Below, one piece after another: positions 57,527 to 64,000 of a stretch of DNA of 64,000 bases; the first letter of the stretch is position 1; each line of letters opens with the position of its first letter. The stretch is from assembly GCF_004217215.1 (NCBI RefSeq), contig NZ_SHKP01000007.1:124001-188000 (forward strand), written 5' to 3'. The DNA is from Rivibacter subsaxonicus (GTDB taxonomy: Bacteria > Pseudomonadota > Gammaproteobacteria > Burkholderiales > Burkholderiaceae_C). The position numbers and the translations under genes were made by a program. The notes under the pieces were generated by a model, which did no database searches, was not told the DNA's origin, and worked only from the letters and a program-made list of their open reading frames with translations.

Positions 57527-58876
57527 TCATCTCTTGTGTTGCTGCATCCAACCTTCGAGGTAGTGGATGCTGGTGCCGCCCTCGATGAACTTGGCGTCGA
57601 CCATCAGCTCGCGGTGCAGCGGAATGTTGGTCGAGATGCCCTCGATCACAGTTTCCGACAAGGCGGTGCGCATGCGCGCCAGCGCCTGCTCGCGGGTGTC
57701 GCCGTGGACGATGATCTTGCCGATCATCGAGTCGTAGTTCGGCGGCACAAAGTAGTTGGTGTAGGCGTGCGAGTCCACCCGCACCCCAGGGCCACCCGGC
57801 GGATGCCACATCGTGATGCGACCCGGCGAGGGCATGAAGGTGTAGGCGTCCTCGGCGTTGATGCGGCACTCGATCGCATGGCCGCGCAGCTCGACATGGC
57901 GCTGCGCGAACGGCAGCTTCTCGCCGGCGGCGATGCGGATCTGCATCTGCACGATGTCGATCCCGGTCACCAGCTCCGTCACCGGGTGCTCCACCTGCAC
58001 CCGCGTGTTCATCTCGATGAAATAGAACTCGCCGTTCTCGTAGAGGAACTCGAAGGTGCCGGCGCCGCGGTAGCCGATCTTCTTGCAGGCCGCGGTGCAG
58101 CGCTCGCCGATGCGCTCGATCGTGCGGCGCGGAATGCCGGGCGCCGGCGCTTCCTCGATGATCTTCTGGTGGCGGCGCTGCATCGAGCAGTCGCGCTCGC
58201 CGAGCCATACCGCGGTGCGGTGGGTGTCGGCCAGGATCTGGATCTCGATGTGGCGCGGCGTCTGCAGGAACTTCTCCATGTAGACCGCCGGGTTGCCGAA
58301 GGCCGCACCGGCCTCGGCGCGCGTGGTCTGCACCGCGTGCAGCAGCGCCGCCTCGGTGTGCACCACCCGCATGCCACGCCCGCCGCCACCGCCGGCGGCC
58401 TTGATGATGACCGGGTAGCCGATGGTGCGGGCGATGCGAACCACTTCCTTCGGATCCTCGGGCAACTCGCCCTCGGAGCCCGGCACGCAGGGCACGCCGG
58501 CCTTGATCATGGCCTGCTTGGCCGAGACCTTGTCGCCCATGATGCGGATCGACGCCGGGGTCGGTCCGATGAAGGTGAAGCCGCTCTGCTCGACACGCTC
58601 GGCGAAGTCGGCGTTCTCGCTGAGGAAGCCGTAGCCGGGGTGGATCGCCTCGGCGTCGGTGACCTCGGCGGCGGCGATGATCGCCGGCATGCTGAGGTAG
58701 CTCAGCGCCGAGGGCGGCGGGCCGATGCAGACCGCCTCGTCGGCCAGCTTGACGTACTTGGCGTCGCGGTCGGCCTCGGAATAGACGATCACCGAGCGCA
58801 CGCCGAGCTCGCGGCAGGCTCTCTGGATGCGAAGTGCGATTTCGCCGCGATTGGCAATGAGAATCTTCTTGAACAT
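57527..58876 (-). CDS. accC: Biotin carboxylase subunit of acetyl-CoA carboxylase
   Basis: A 449-residue ATP-grasp enzyme carboxylating biotin on Acc[21 protein letters not shown] opens the N-terminal domain; [15 protein letters not shown] is the flexible glycine lid; [16 protein letters not shown] holds Mg ligands and the active-site Arg. ATG 58876 has GGAGA upstream. It is unusual that 140 bases further upstream a second ATG opens with the same 11 residues (58891-59016). First step of fatty acid synthesis together with accB. Confidence 0.96.
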   Translation of the reverse strand: MFKKILIANRGEIALRIQRACRELGVRSVIVYSEADRDAKYVKLADEAVCIGPPPSALSYLSMPAIIAAAEVTDAEAIHPGYGFLSENADFAERVEQSGFTFIGPTPASIRIMGDKVSAKQAMIKAGVPCVPGSEGELPEDPKEVVRIARTIGYPVIIKAAGGGGGRGMRVVHTEAALLHAVQTTRAEAGAAFGNPAVYMEKFLQTPRHIEIQILADTHRTAVWLGERDCSMQRRHQKIIEEAPAPGIPRRTIERIGERCTAACKKIGYRGAGTFEFLYENGEFYFIEMNTRVQVEHPVTELVTGIDIVQMQIRIAAGEKLPFAQRHVELRGHAIECRINAEDAYTFMPSPGRITMWHPPGGPGVRVDSHAYTNYFVPPNYDSMIGKIIVHGDTREQALARMRTALSETVIEGISTNIPLHRELMVDAKFIEGGTSIHYLEGWMQQHKR

Positions 58877-58890
58877 CTGGTCTCCGCGGC

Positions 58891-59016
58891 TCAATCGCCC
58901 TGCACGCTGCGCGTGCGCGCAATCTGGTGATCACTGCACATGCGCAGGCGCATGTGAGTGCTCCCCCGCGCTGCCGCGCGAACGCCTCTATTGGCGATCA
59001 GGATTTTCTTGAACAT
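58891..59016 (-). CDS. Short ORF whose N-terminus copies AccC (leader peptide or remnant)
   Basis: A 41-codon frame begins 16 bases after the accB stop. Residues 1-11 are [11 protein letters not shown], identical to AccC, but five of the 11 codons differ at the DNA level and all differences are synonymous, including CGC against AGA for Arg10. After that it continues [15 protein letters not shown] and ends at TGA 58891, 14 bases before accC. It encloses a strong hairpin. It may be a coupled leader peptide or the remnant of another biotin carboxylase start. Confidence 0.45.
   Translation of the reverse strand: MFKKILIANRGVRAAARGSTHMRLRMCSDHQIARTRSVQGD
58932..58960 (-). promoter_or_regulatory. 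Hairpin in the accB-accC interval
   Basis: CACATGCGC and GCGCATGTG form a 9 bp stem with a two-base centre, extended by CACT/AGTG across a one-base bulge. A second small stem GCACGC/GCGTGC lies at 58902-58916. Both fall inside the AccC-mimic ORF, as expected for an attenuator-like leader, though no U-tract is present. Confidence 0.4.
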
Positions 59017-59032
59017 CGAGGTCGCCCCAACT

Positions 59033-59491
59033 TCACTCGATCTCGAACAGCGGCTGCCCGTACTCGACCGCCTGGCCGTTCTCGCAGAAGATCCTGGCGA
59101 TACGGCCGGACTTGTCGGCCTCGATCTCGTTCATGATCTTCATCGCCTCGATGATGCAGATCGGCTGGCCTTCCTTGATCTCGTCGCCGACCTCGGCAAA
59201 GGACTTGGCGCCGGGGCTCGACGAGCGATAGAAGGTGCCGACCATCGGCGACTTGACGACATGGCCGGTGGGTTCGGGAGCGACGGCGGGCGCCGCCACC
59301 GGCGCGGCGGTGGGTGCCGCCGCGAGCGCGGGCGCAGCGGTCGCCACCGTCGGTGCGGCGGCGTAGACCACCTGGGCCGCCGGGCTGCTCTTGACGATGC
59401 GCACCTTGCCGTCGGCCTCGGTGATCTCGAGTTCCGAGACGTTCGATTCCGACACCAGGTCGATCAGCGTCTTGAGTTTGCGCAGGTCCAT
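59033..59491 (-). CDS. accB: Biotin carboxyl carrier protein
   Basis: A 152-residue BCCP. The N-terminal part (1-35) begins [21 protein letters not shown], an Ala/Pro-rich hinge spans about 37-75, and the biotinyl domain ends the protein with [14 protein letters not shown], Lys118 being biotinylated. [16 protein letters not shown] is the BCCP thumb region. ATG 59491 has GGAG nine bases upstream. It lies 107 bases after aroQ and upstream of accC, linking with the bioADF genes functionally. Confidence 0.95.
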   Translation of the reverse strand: MDLRKLKTLIDLVSESNVSELEITEADGKVRIVKSSPAAQVVYAAAPTVATAAPALAAAPTAAPVAAPAVAPEPTGHVVKSPMVGTFYRSSSPGAKSFAEVGDEIKEGQPICIIEAMKIMNEIEADKSGRIARIFCENGQAVEYGQPLFEIE

Positions 59492-59598
59492 GGCTTCGTT
59501 TCTCCAGTACTTATTGCTTGTATCGGGCCGTTCGTCGGCTGGCGTGATCGCCATGCCGCGACGGCTTCCCTCGTCCCAACAACGAAGTTCGACTGCGT

Positions 59599-60045
59599 TC
59601 AGCGGGCGGGCTTGATGCCGCCGTCGAGCAGATGGGTCAGTGCGAGCCGGTAACCGGCAGCGCCAAGACCGACGATCACCCCCTCGGCCAGATCCGAGAA
59701 ATAGGAATGATGCCGGAACGGCTCCCTGCGGTGCACATTGCTCAGATGCACCTCGATGAACGGGATCGCCACGCCCGCCAGCGCGTCGCGCAGCGCCACG
59801 CTGGTGTGGGTGAAGGCGCCCGGATTGATGATGATGAAGCGGGTGCCGTCATCGCGCGCGGCATGCACGCGGTCGATCAGCGCCCCTTCGTGGTTGCTCT
59901 GGAAGCTGTCGAGCACGGCGCCGCGAGCGCCGGCCATCTGGCGCAACTCGGCATCGATCTGCGCCAGCGTCTGGGCGCCGTAGACGGCCGGCTCGCGGCT
60001 GCCCAGCAGATTCAGATTGGGTCCGTTCAGGACAAGTATTTGCAT
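59599..60045 (-). CDS. aroQ: Type II 3-dehydroquinate dehydratase
   Basis: A 148-residue dodecameric dehydratase of the shikimate pathway. [23 protein letters not shown] carries the active-site Asn and Tyr; [13 protein letters not shown] and [16 protein letters not shown] are conserved, and [18 protein letters not shown] contains the catalytic His. Its position just upstream of accBC is conserved in proteobacteria. Confidence 0.95.
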   Translation of the reverse strand: MQILVLNGPNLNLLGSREPAVYGAQTLAQIDAELRQMAGARGAVLDSFQSNHEGALIDRVHAARDDGTRFIIINPGAFTHTSVALRDALAGVAIPFIEVHLSNVHRREPFRHHSYFSDLAEGVIVGLGAAGYRLALTHLLDGGIKPAR

Positions 60046-60156
60046 CAGATCGACTCGGATCGCTGCAAGTTGGCGTTGAAAGCCATTTTGCGACGGAAGC
60101 TCGGACTTTACACGGCGCGCCGCCGCCAGTCGATCACGGCGAACCCGCGGCGACCG

Positions 60157-60726
60157 CTACGCGCCTGCCGCCCGGGCCCAGCCGGCCAGTTCGTCGAAGC
60201 TGGTTTCGCCGAGCTTTCGCTGCAGAACCCGGCCTTCGGCATCCAGAACCACGGTGAACGGCAGCCCGCCGCGCTCGTTGCCGAGTTGCTTCGCAAGTTC
60301 GGTGCCCGAGAGCCCGGCCAGGCCGATCGCGAAGCTGACCGGGAGCTTTTGCAGGAACTCGCGCACCGGCGTCGGGCCGTCGATCGCCAGGCCCACGGTC
60401 TGCCAGCCCTTGGGCCCGAACTCGCGGTGAAAGCGCTCCAGTTGCGGGAATTCGCGCACGCAGGGTGCGCACCAAGTGGCCCAGAAGTTGAGCACCAGCG
60501 GCTTGCCGCGCCAGTCTGCGGCGTGCAGCACGCCGCCCTGGGGCGTGTCGAAGGACTGCGACCAGAGCACCGCGGCAGCGTCCGCGCTCGCCGTGGTGGT
60601 GCCGGGGCGCCGTTGCAGCGCAAACCAGGCGCCGGCCGCGGTGGCCAGCAGTGCGGCGCCGCCGAACAGCGCCACCCGGCGCAGCGGCGAGGGCGGGGCG
60701 GAGGGGATCGGATCGCTGGAACTCAT
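60157..60726 (-). CDS. TlpA-like thioredoxin-fold protein
   Basis: A 189-residue protein with an N-terminal membrane anchor or uncleaved signal (residues 16-38) and a periplasmic thioredoxin domain. The active site is FWATWCAPCVREFPQL; GLPFTVVLDAEGRVL contains the cis-Pro. It resembles TlpA/ResA reductases that serve cytochrome c maturation or copper delivery. Start ATG 60726 overlaps the stop of the upstream gene (ATGA). Confidence 0.88.
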   Translation of the reverse strand: MSSSDPIPSAPPSPLRRVALFGGAALLATAAGAWFALQRRPGTTTASADAAAVLWSQSFDTPQGGVLHAADWRGKPLVLNFWATWCAPCVREFPQLERFHREFGPKGWQTVGLAIDGPTPVREFLQKLPVSFAIGLAGLSGTELAKQLGNERGGLPFTVVLDAEGRVLQRKLGETSFDELAGWARAAGA

Positions 60727-61343
60727 GGCTTGGGCGATTCTGATTCGATGTCGGGTTCGGCCAGCCGCCGGCGCAGGGCCTCGGCGTCGCCGCGCTCGGT
60801 GCGGCCGCGTGCGTCGACCTTGAGGCCGCCACGCAGGTCGTCATGGTCGAGGATTCTGAGGTGCACGCCGATCTCCTCGCCCAGCGCCGGGCAAGGGGAG
60901 GACAGGCTCAGCACGTCGATCGCCTCGCCGCGTGGGCCGTTGGCGGACTGCACCTCGTAGTCGGCGCCGGCGTTGATCAGCGCGATCTCGGCCGACTTCG
61001 AGTCGTCGCAGTAGAGCTCGAGGTGGATGTCGTTGCGGCGCGTGGCGGTGCCGCGCCAGACCGCGCCGCCCAGGTGCGGCCGGAACTCGGCTAGGCGCTC
61101 CATCCAGACCAGCGCTAGCTCGCGCAGCGCACGCAGCTCGGCGGGGTGGGTGTCGGCGCAGAACAGCGCGAGGTAGTCGCGCACCTCGTCCTCGACCGCG
61201 TCGTTGTCGGGCAGCAGCGGCGCCGGGCCGCCGCGCTGTTGCAGCATGCGCGCCGCGCGGCGCTTGGCCGGGCCGTACTCGAGCCCTTCCTCGACCACCA
61301 GGCGCGCGGCGGTGGCGGCGATCTCGGCAGTGGCGCGCTTCAT
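60723..61343 (-). CDS. Conserved-looking protein of unknown function
   Basis: A 206-residue soluble protein. It begins MKRATAEIAATAARLVVEEG with a helical region containing YGPAKRRAARM, and its middle GTATRRNDIHLELYCDDSKS has the look of a nucleotidyltransferase-like strand pair, though I cannot confirm it. Clear codon bias, an ATGA overlap with the TlpA-like gene and a 25-base gap after mtgA make it a real gene. I do not recognise its family. Confidence 0.72.
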   Translation of the reverse strand: MKRATAEIAATAARLVVEEGLEYGPAKRRAARMLQQRGGPAPLLPDNDAVEDEVRDYLALFCADTHPAELRALRELALVWMERLAEFRPHLGGAVWRGTATRRNDIHLELYCDDSKSAEIALINAGADYEVQSANGPRGEAIDVLSLSSPCPALGEEIGVHLRILDHDDLRGGLKVDARGRTERGDAEALRRRLAEPDIESESPKP

Positions 61344-61368
61344 CGGCGCTTCGGCTTGGTCATGGTCA

Positions 61369-62154
61369 TCAGGGCAGCTCGACCGCGCCCATGCGCGCGA
61401 CGATGGTGGCCGCGCGCCCGGCCACGTAGGGCGAGGCGGGCCGCTTCTCGAAGCGCTTGGGTGCCGGCAGCATCACCGCCAGCCGCGCCGACTGCATCGG
61501 CGCGAGCTGCGCTGCATCGGTGCGGAAATAATGCTCGGCGGCCGCCTGCGCGCCGAACACGCCCTCGCCCCATTCCACGTGGTTGAGATAGAGCTCGAGG
61601 ATGCGCTGCTTGTCGAGCAGCGTCTCGAGCATGACGCTCAGCACGAACTCCTGGCCCTTGCGCGGCAGGCTGCGCTCGCCGGAAAGGAACAGGTTCTTGG
61701 CGAGCTGCTGGGTGATGGTCGAGCCGCCGACGACCTTGGGCGCGACCGACGGCGCCGGGCGCGACGCTGCGGAGGGCTTGCGCGACGCCGCACGTCGCTC
61801 GCGCTCCTCGTTGAGCTTGTCGACCCGGGCCTGCGCGCGCTCGTTGCGCTCCCAGGCCTTCTCGATCGCGTCCCAGTCGACGCCGCCATGGTCGGTGAAG
61901 CCGGCGTCCTCGGAGGCGATCACGGCGCGCTTGAGCGAGGCCGGCAGCCGGGCGTAGGGCGTCCATTCCTGCGACCAGCGCACCTCGCCCCTGGTCGATG
62001 CCAGGCGCCAGATCTCGGTGCGCTGGAAGGTGGTCGAAGCGGGGTCGATCCAGCGCATCAGCGCGATGCGCAGCGCAAACATCAGCTGCAGCGCCGCGGC
62101 GCACAGCAGCACCAGCAGCGCGTAGCGCCACAGCAGGCCGGCGAGCCGCCTCAC
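61369..62154 (-). CDS. mtgA: Monofunctional peptidoglycan glycosyltransferase MtgA
   Basis: A 261-residue GT51 enzyme polymerising lipid II. One N-terminal membrane helix (10-30), then [20 protein letters not shown] with catalytic Glu82, [20 protein letters not shown] and [17 protein letters not shown]. Between [14 protein letters not shown] and [11 protein letters not shown] there is an extra charged and Ala/Pro-rich insert of about 33 residues (107-139) not expected in the family. The start is GTG 62154, overlapping the aroE stop. Confidence 0.93.
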   Translation of the reverse strand: MRRLAGLLWRYALLVLLCAAALQLMFALRIALMRWIDPASTTFQRTEIWRLASTRGEVRWSQEWTPYARLPASLKRAVIASEDAGFTDHGGVDWDAIEKAWERNERAQARVDKLNEERERRAASRKPSAASRPAPSVAPKVVGGSTITQQLAKNLFLSGERSLPRKGQEFVLSVMLETLLDKQRILELYLNHVEWGEGVFGAQAAAEHYFRTDAAQLAPMQSARLAVMLPAPKRFEKRPASPYVAGRAATIVARMGAVELP

Positions 62155-63047
62155 CGTGCCGACTCCGCATCGACCTCGGCCCGCAGCGCGGCCAGAACCG
62201 GGGCGGTATCGGGTCGCACGCCACGCCAGAACTCGAAGGCCTCGGCGGCCTGCTCGACCAGCATGCCAAGTCCGTCGCGGCCATGCGCGTCGTGCTCGCG
62301 AGCCCAGTCGAGGAAGGGCCGGGCGGCCGGGCCGTACATCAGGTCGAGCGCCAGCGCGCCGCGCGCCAGCACCGCGGCGTCGACCGGCACGCCCTGGCCG
62401 CCGAGGCTGGCGGCGGTGGCGTTGAGCACGATGTCGAAGCCGCGCCCGCAGGCGTCGAGCGGCGCCGCGCCAAGGCTCACGCCCTGTGCCTGCGCCAGCG
62501 CCGCGTGGCTTTGGACCAGCGCCCGCGCCCGTTCGGGCGAGCGGTTGGCGATGACGATGCGCGCCGGTCGCGCCTCGAGCACCGGCCCGAGCACGCCGGC
62601 CGCGGCGCCGCCGGCGCCGAGCAGCAGGACCGAGCGGCCGGCGATCGCGACGCCGGCATTGCGCGTGATGTCGCGCACCAGGCCGACGCCGTCGGTGTTG
62701 TCGCCGGCCCAGCCACCGGCATCGAAGCGCAGCGTGTTGACCGCGCCGGCCAGCCGCGCCCGCGTGCTCAGCGTGGCGGCCAGTGCCGGCGCCTCGAACT
62801 TGAACGGCACCGTGACGTTGCAGCCGCGCGCCGGGCCGAGTTCGCTGGTGCTGTCGGCAAAGCCGCGCAGCGTCGCCGCGAAGGCGTCGGGCGCGCACGG
62901 CAGCCGGCCGTAGTGCAGGCGCTCGCCGGTCTGCTCGGCGAAGCGCGCATGGATGAAGGGCGAGCGGCTGTGCTCGACCGGATGGCCGATCACGACATAG
63001 CGATCGACGGCGGCCGCCGGCGCCTGCTGCCGCGACGGCATGCTCAC
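62151..63047 (-). CDS. aroE: Shikimate dehydrogenase
   Basis: A 298-residue NADP-dependent enzyme. [19 protein letters not shown] binds shikimate, [12 protein letters not shown] holds the catalytic Lys, and [16 protein letters not shown] is the dinucleotide site; ANRSPERA gives NADP specificity. GTG 63047 overlaps the TonB-like stop (GTGA); an internal ATG two codons later is possible. With aroQ it is the second shikimate-pathway gene here. Confidence 0.94.
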   Translation of the reverse strand: MSMPSRQQAPAAAVDRYVVIGHPVEHSRSPFIHARFAEQTGERLHYGRLPCAPDAFAATLRGFADSTSELGPARGCNVTVPFKFEAPALAATLSTRARLAGAVNTLRFDAGGWAGDNTDGVGLVRDITRNAGVAIAGRSVLLLGAGGAAAGVLGPVLEARPARIVIANRSPERARALVQSHAALAQAQGVSLGAAPLDACGRGFDIVLNATAASLGGQGVPVDAAVLARGALALDLMYGPAARPFLDWAREHDAHGRDGLGMLVEQAAEAFEFWRGVRPDTAPVLAALRAEVDAESAR

Positions 63048-63949
63048 TCCATGCCCTGCGGCGCCAGCATGCGCGCCGACATGCCCTCTTCACGCGTGAA
63101 GGTGAAGCGCGAGACGACCACGATCTGGTCGGCCTGGGCCCGCATCTCGGGGCTGAACAGGCCGAAGCTCGGCGCCGCGCGCACGATCGCCTGGGCCCGC
63201 TTGTCGAGCGACTTCTTGCCCGAGCTCTGCACGATCTCGGTGTCGAGCACGCGGCCGAGCGCGTCGACGGTGATGATCATCGTCAGCGCGCCGTAGAGCT
63301 TGCGGCCGGCTTCCTCGGGGAAGTTGCGCGTGCCACGCTCCTCGATCTTGCGGCGCAGCCGGTCGTAGTAAACCGCGTACGAGGCCTCGGCCGTGGCCGG
63401 GCTGATGTAGCGCTTGCGCGGCCGGGCGTTCTCGGCGTTGATGCGCTTCTCGATCTCGGCCAGCATGTTCAGCAACTGGCGCTGCGTCTCCTCGTGCTGC
63501 TTGGACTGCGGCTGGCCGTCGTCGCGCTTGGGCTCGGGCGGCGGCAGGCGCGCCATCTCGCGCCGCACCTGGGCCAGCAACAGCGCCTGCTGCTCCTGCA
63601 ACTCGTCGATCTGGCGGCGCGCGGTGTCCATCGCGTCACCCATCTCGATCCGGGCCGAGGGCGGCAGCGGCGAGGTCGCGCGGCCGGCGGCCGCCTCGCC
63701 GCCGCCGGCGAGCGCGGCCTGGGCGATCGCCTGCGCCTTGAGCGGCGCCTCGGTCGAGCGCGCGTTGACCAGGATCACCTCGAGCGGCGTGTCCTGGAAC
63801 ACGCGGTTGAAGCCCTCCGGATCGACGATGCGCACGCCCAGCAGCGCGGCATGCACGCCCACCGATGCCAGCAATGCCAGCTGCAGCGCGCTGAGCTGGC
63901 GCAGGCGCTGCATGAACTTCTTGGCGTGGGTCGAGGCGCTCTGGCGCAT
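63044..63949 (-). CDS. TonB-like energy transducer
   Basis: A 301-residue protein with one N-terminal membrane anchor (about residues 19-38, [20 protein letters not shown]), a periplasmic linker with a coiled coil (about 105-180) and a C-terminal TonB domain (about 195-290): [18 protein letters not shown] and [19 protein letters not shown]. No exbB or exbD is visible. The order tonB-like, aroE, mtgA is typical of Burkholderiales. The 51 bases upstream of ATG 63949 include a minus-strand TGA at 63986-63988, perhaps the end of the next gene. Confidence 0.87.
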   Translation of the reverse strand: MRQSASTHAKKFMQRLRQLSALQLALLASVGVHAALLGVRIVDPEGFNRVFQDTPLEVILVNARSTEAPLKAQAIAQAALAGGGEAAAGRATSPLPPSARIEMGDAMDTARRQIDELQEQQALLLAQVRREMARLPPPEPKRDDGQPQSKQHEETQRQLLNMLAEIEKRINAENARPRKRYISPATAEASYAVYYDRLRRKIEERGTRNFPEEAGRKLYGALTMIITVDALGRVLDTEIVQSSGKKSLDKRAQAIVRAAPSFGLFSPEMRAQADQIVVVSRFTFTREEGMSARMLAPQGME

Positions 63950-64000
63950 GGATCGGGGCGGCTTCGGAACGGGGCTTCGGTTGTCTCAGGCGGCCGCGGG

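Noticed and set aside
63986-64000. End of a further minus-strand gene at the right edge
   Set aside because: Only four codons and a TGA are visible, too little to call a gene.

Overview
This 64 kb window is chromosomal DNA of a very GC-rich betaproteobacterium, most likely of the order Burkholderiales (Rubrivivax/Leptothrix/Comamonadaceae-like). The evidence is gene order and codon use: hemA-prfA-prmC-grxD-ubiX, dapF-DUF484-xerC, lolB-ispE-tRNA-Gln-prs-rplY-pth, ffh/ccsA-pilS-pilR-ampD, aroQ-accB-accC-prmA and tonB-aroE-mtgA are typical neighbourhoods of that group. The window is densely packed and almost entirely housekeeping. I see no insertion sequence, prophage, integron, CRISPR array or rRNA; there is one tRNA.

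Layout. 1-3636 (minus): a coupled run of four LytS/AlgZ-like membrane histidine kinase paralogues, one lacking its catalytic residues. 3957-9058 (minus): hemA, prfA, prmC, an outer-membrane protein, grxD, ubiX. 9178-13810 (plus): a small membrane protein, queE, queD, bioA, bioD, bioF. 13820-19449: a methyltransferase diverging from dapF, DUF484, xerC, rlmI-like and a YbaY-type lipoprotein. 19450-24690: phoH-ybeY-ion channel (minus) diverging from a NarL-type two-component pair and ruvA. 24766-27570: an accessory-like stretch with a GFA protein, a small membrane protein and a LysR regulator diverging from a fatty acid hydroxylase. 27583-31657 (minus): mutM, a dynamin-like GTPase, mutY. 31722-38014 (plus): a TPR protein, lolB, ispE, tRNA-Gln, prs, rplY, pth, DUF4124. 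37989-42779: ferredoxin, coaD and rsmD (minus), ftsY (plus), DUF2726 and ffh (minus). 42940-48226 (plus): ccsA-like, PP0621, pilS, pilR, ampD. 48397-53790 (plus): NrdR-controlled nrdA, nrdB and a histone H1-like protein. 53852-63949 (minus): a coiled-coil protein, adenosine kinase-like, DUF3426, prmA, accC, accB, aroQ, a TlpA-like thioredoxin, an unknown protein, mtgA, aroE and a TonB-like protein.

Functions. The genes cover haem entry (hemA), translation termination and its methylation (prfA, prmC), tRNA queuosine (queE, queD), biotin synthesis and its use in fatty acid synthesis (bioADF, accBC), nucleotide supply (prs, nrdAB), SRP targeting (ffh, ftsY), envelope work (lolB, mtgA, ampD, tonB), oxidised-guanine repair (mutM, mutY) and signalling (LytS-like group, NarL pair, PilSR). 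Many genes are translationally coupled by ATGA, GTGA or TGATG overlaps.

Most interesting non-coding signals: (1) -10-like hexamers 6-9 nt before many start codons, suggesting widespread leaderless mRNAs; (2) a small ORF between accB and accC whose first 11 codons encode the same residues as AccC while differing only at synonymous positions; (3) a NrdR box pair overlapping the predicted nrdA promoter; (4) an 8-residue leader ORF overlapping the start of the ccsA-like gene. No wholly new system is evident. Items 1 and 2 and the degenerate kinase are the best leads.
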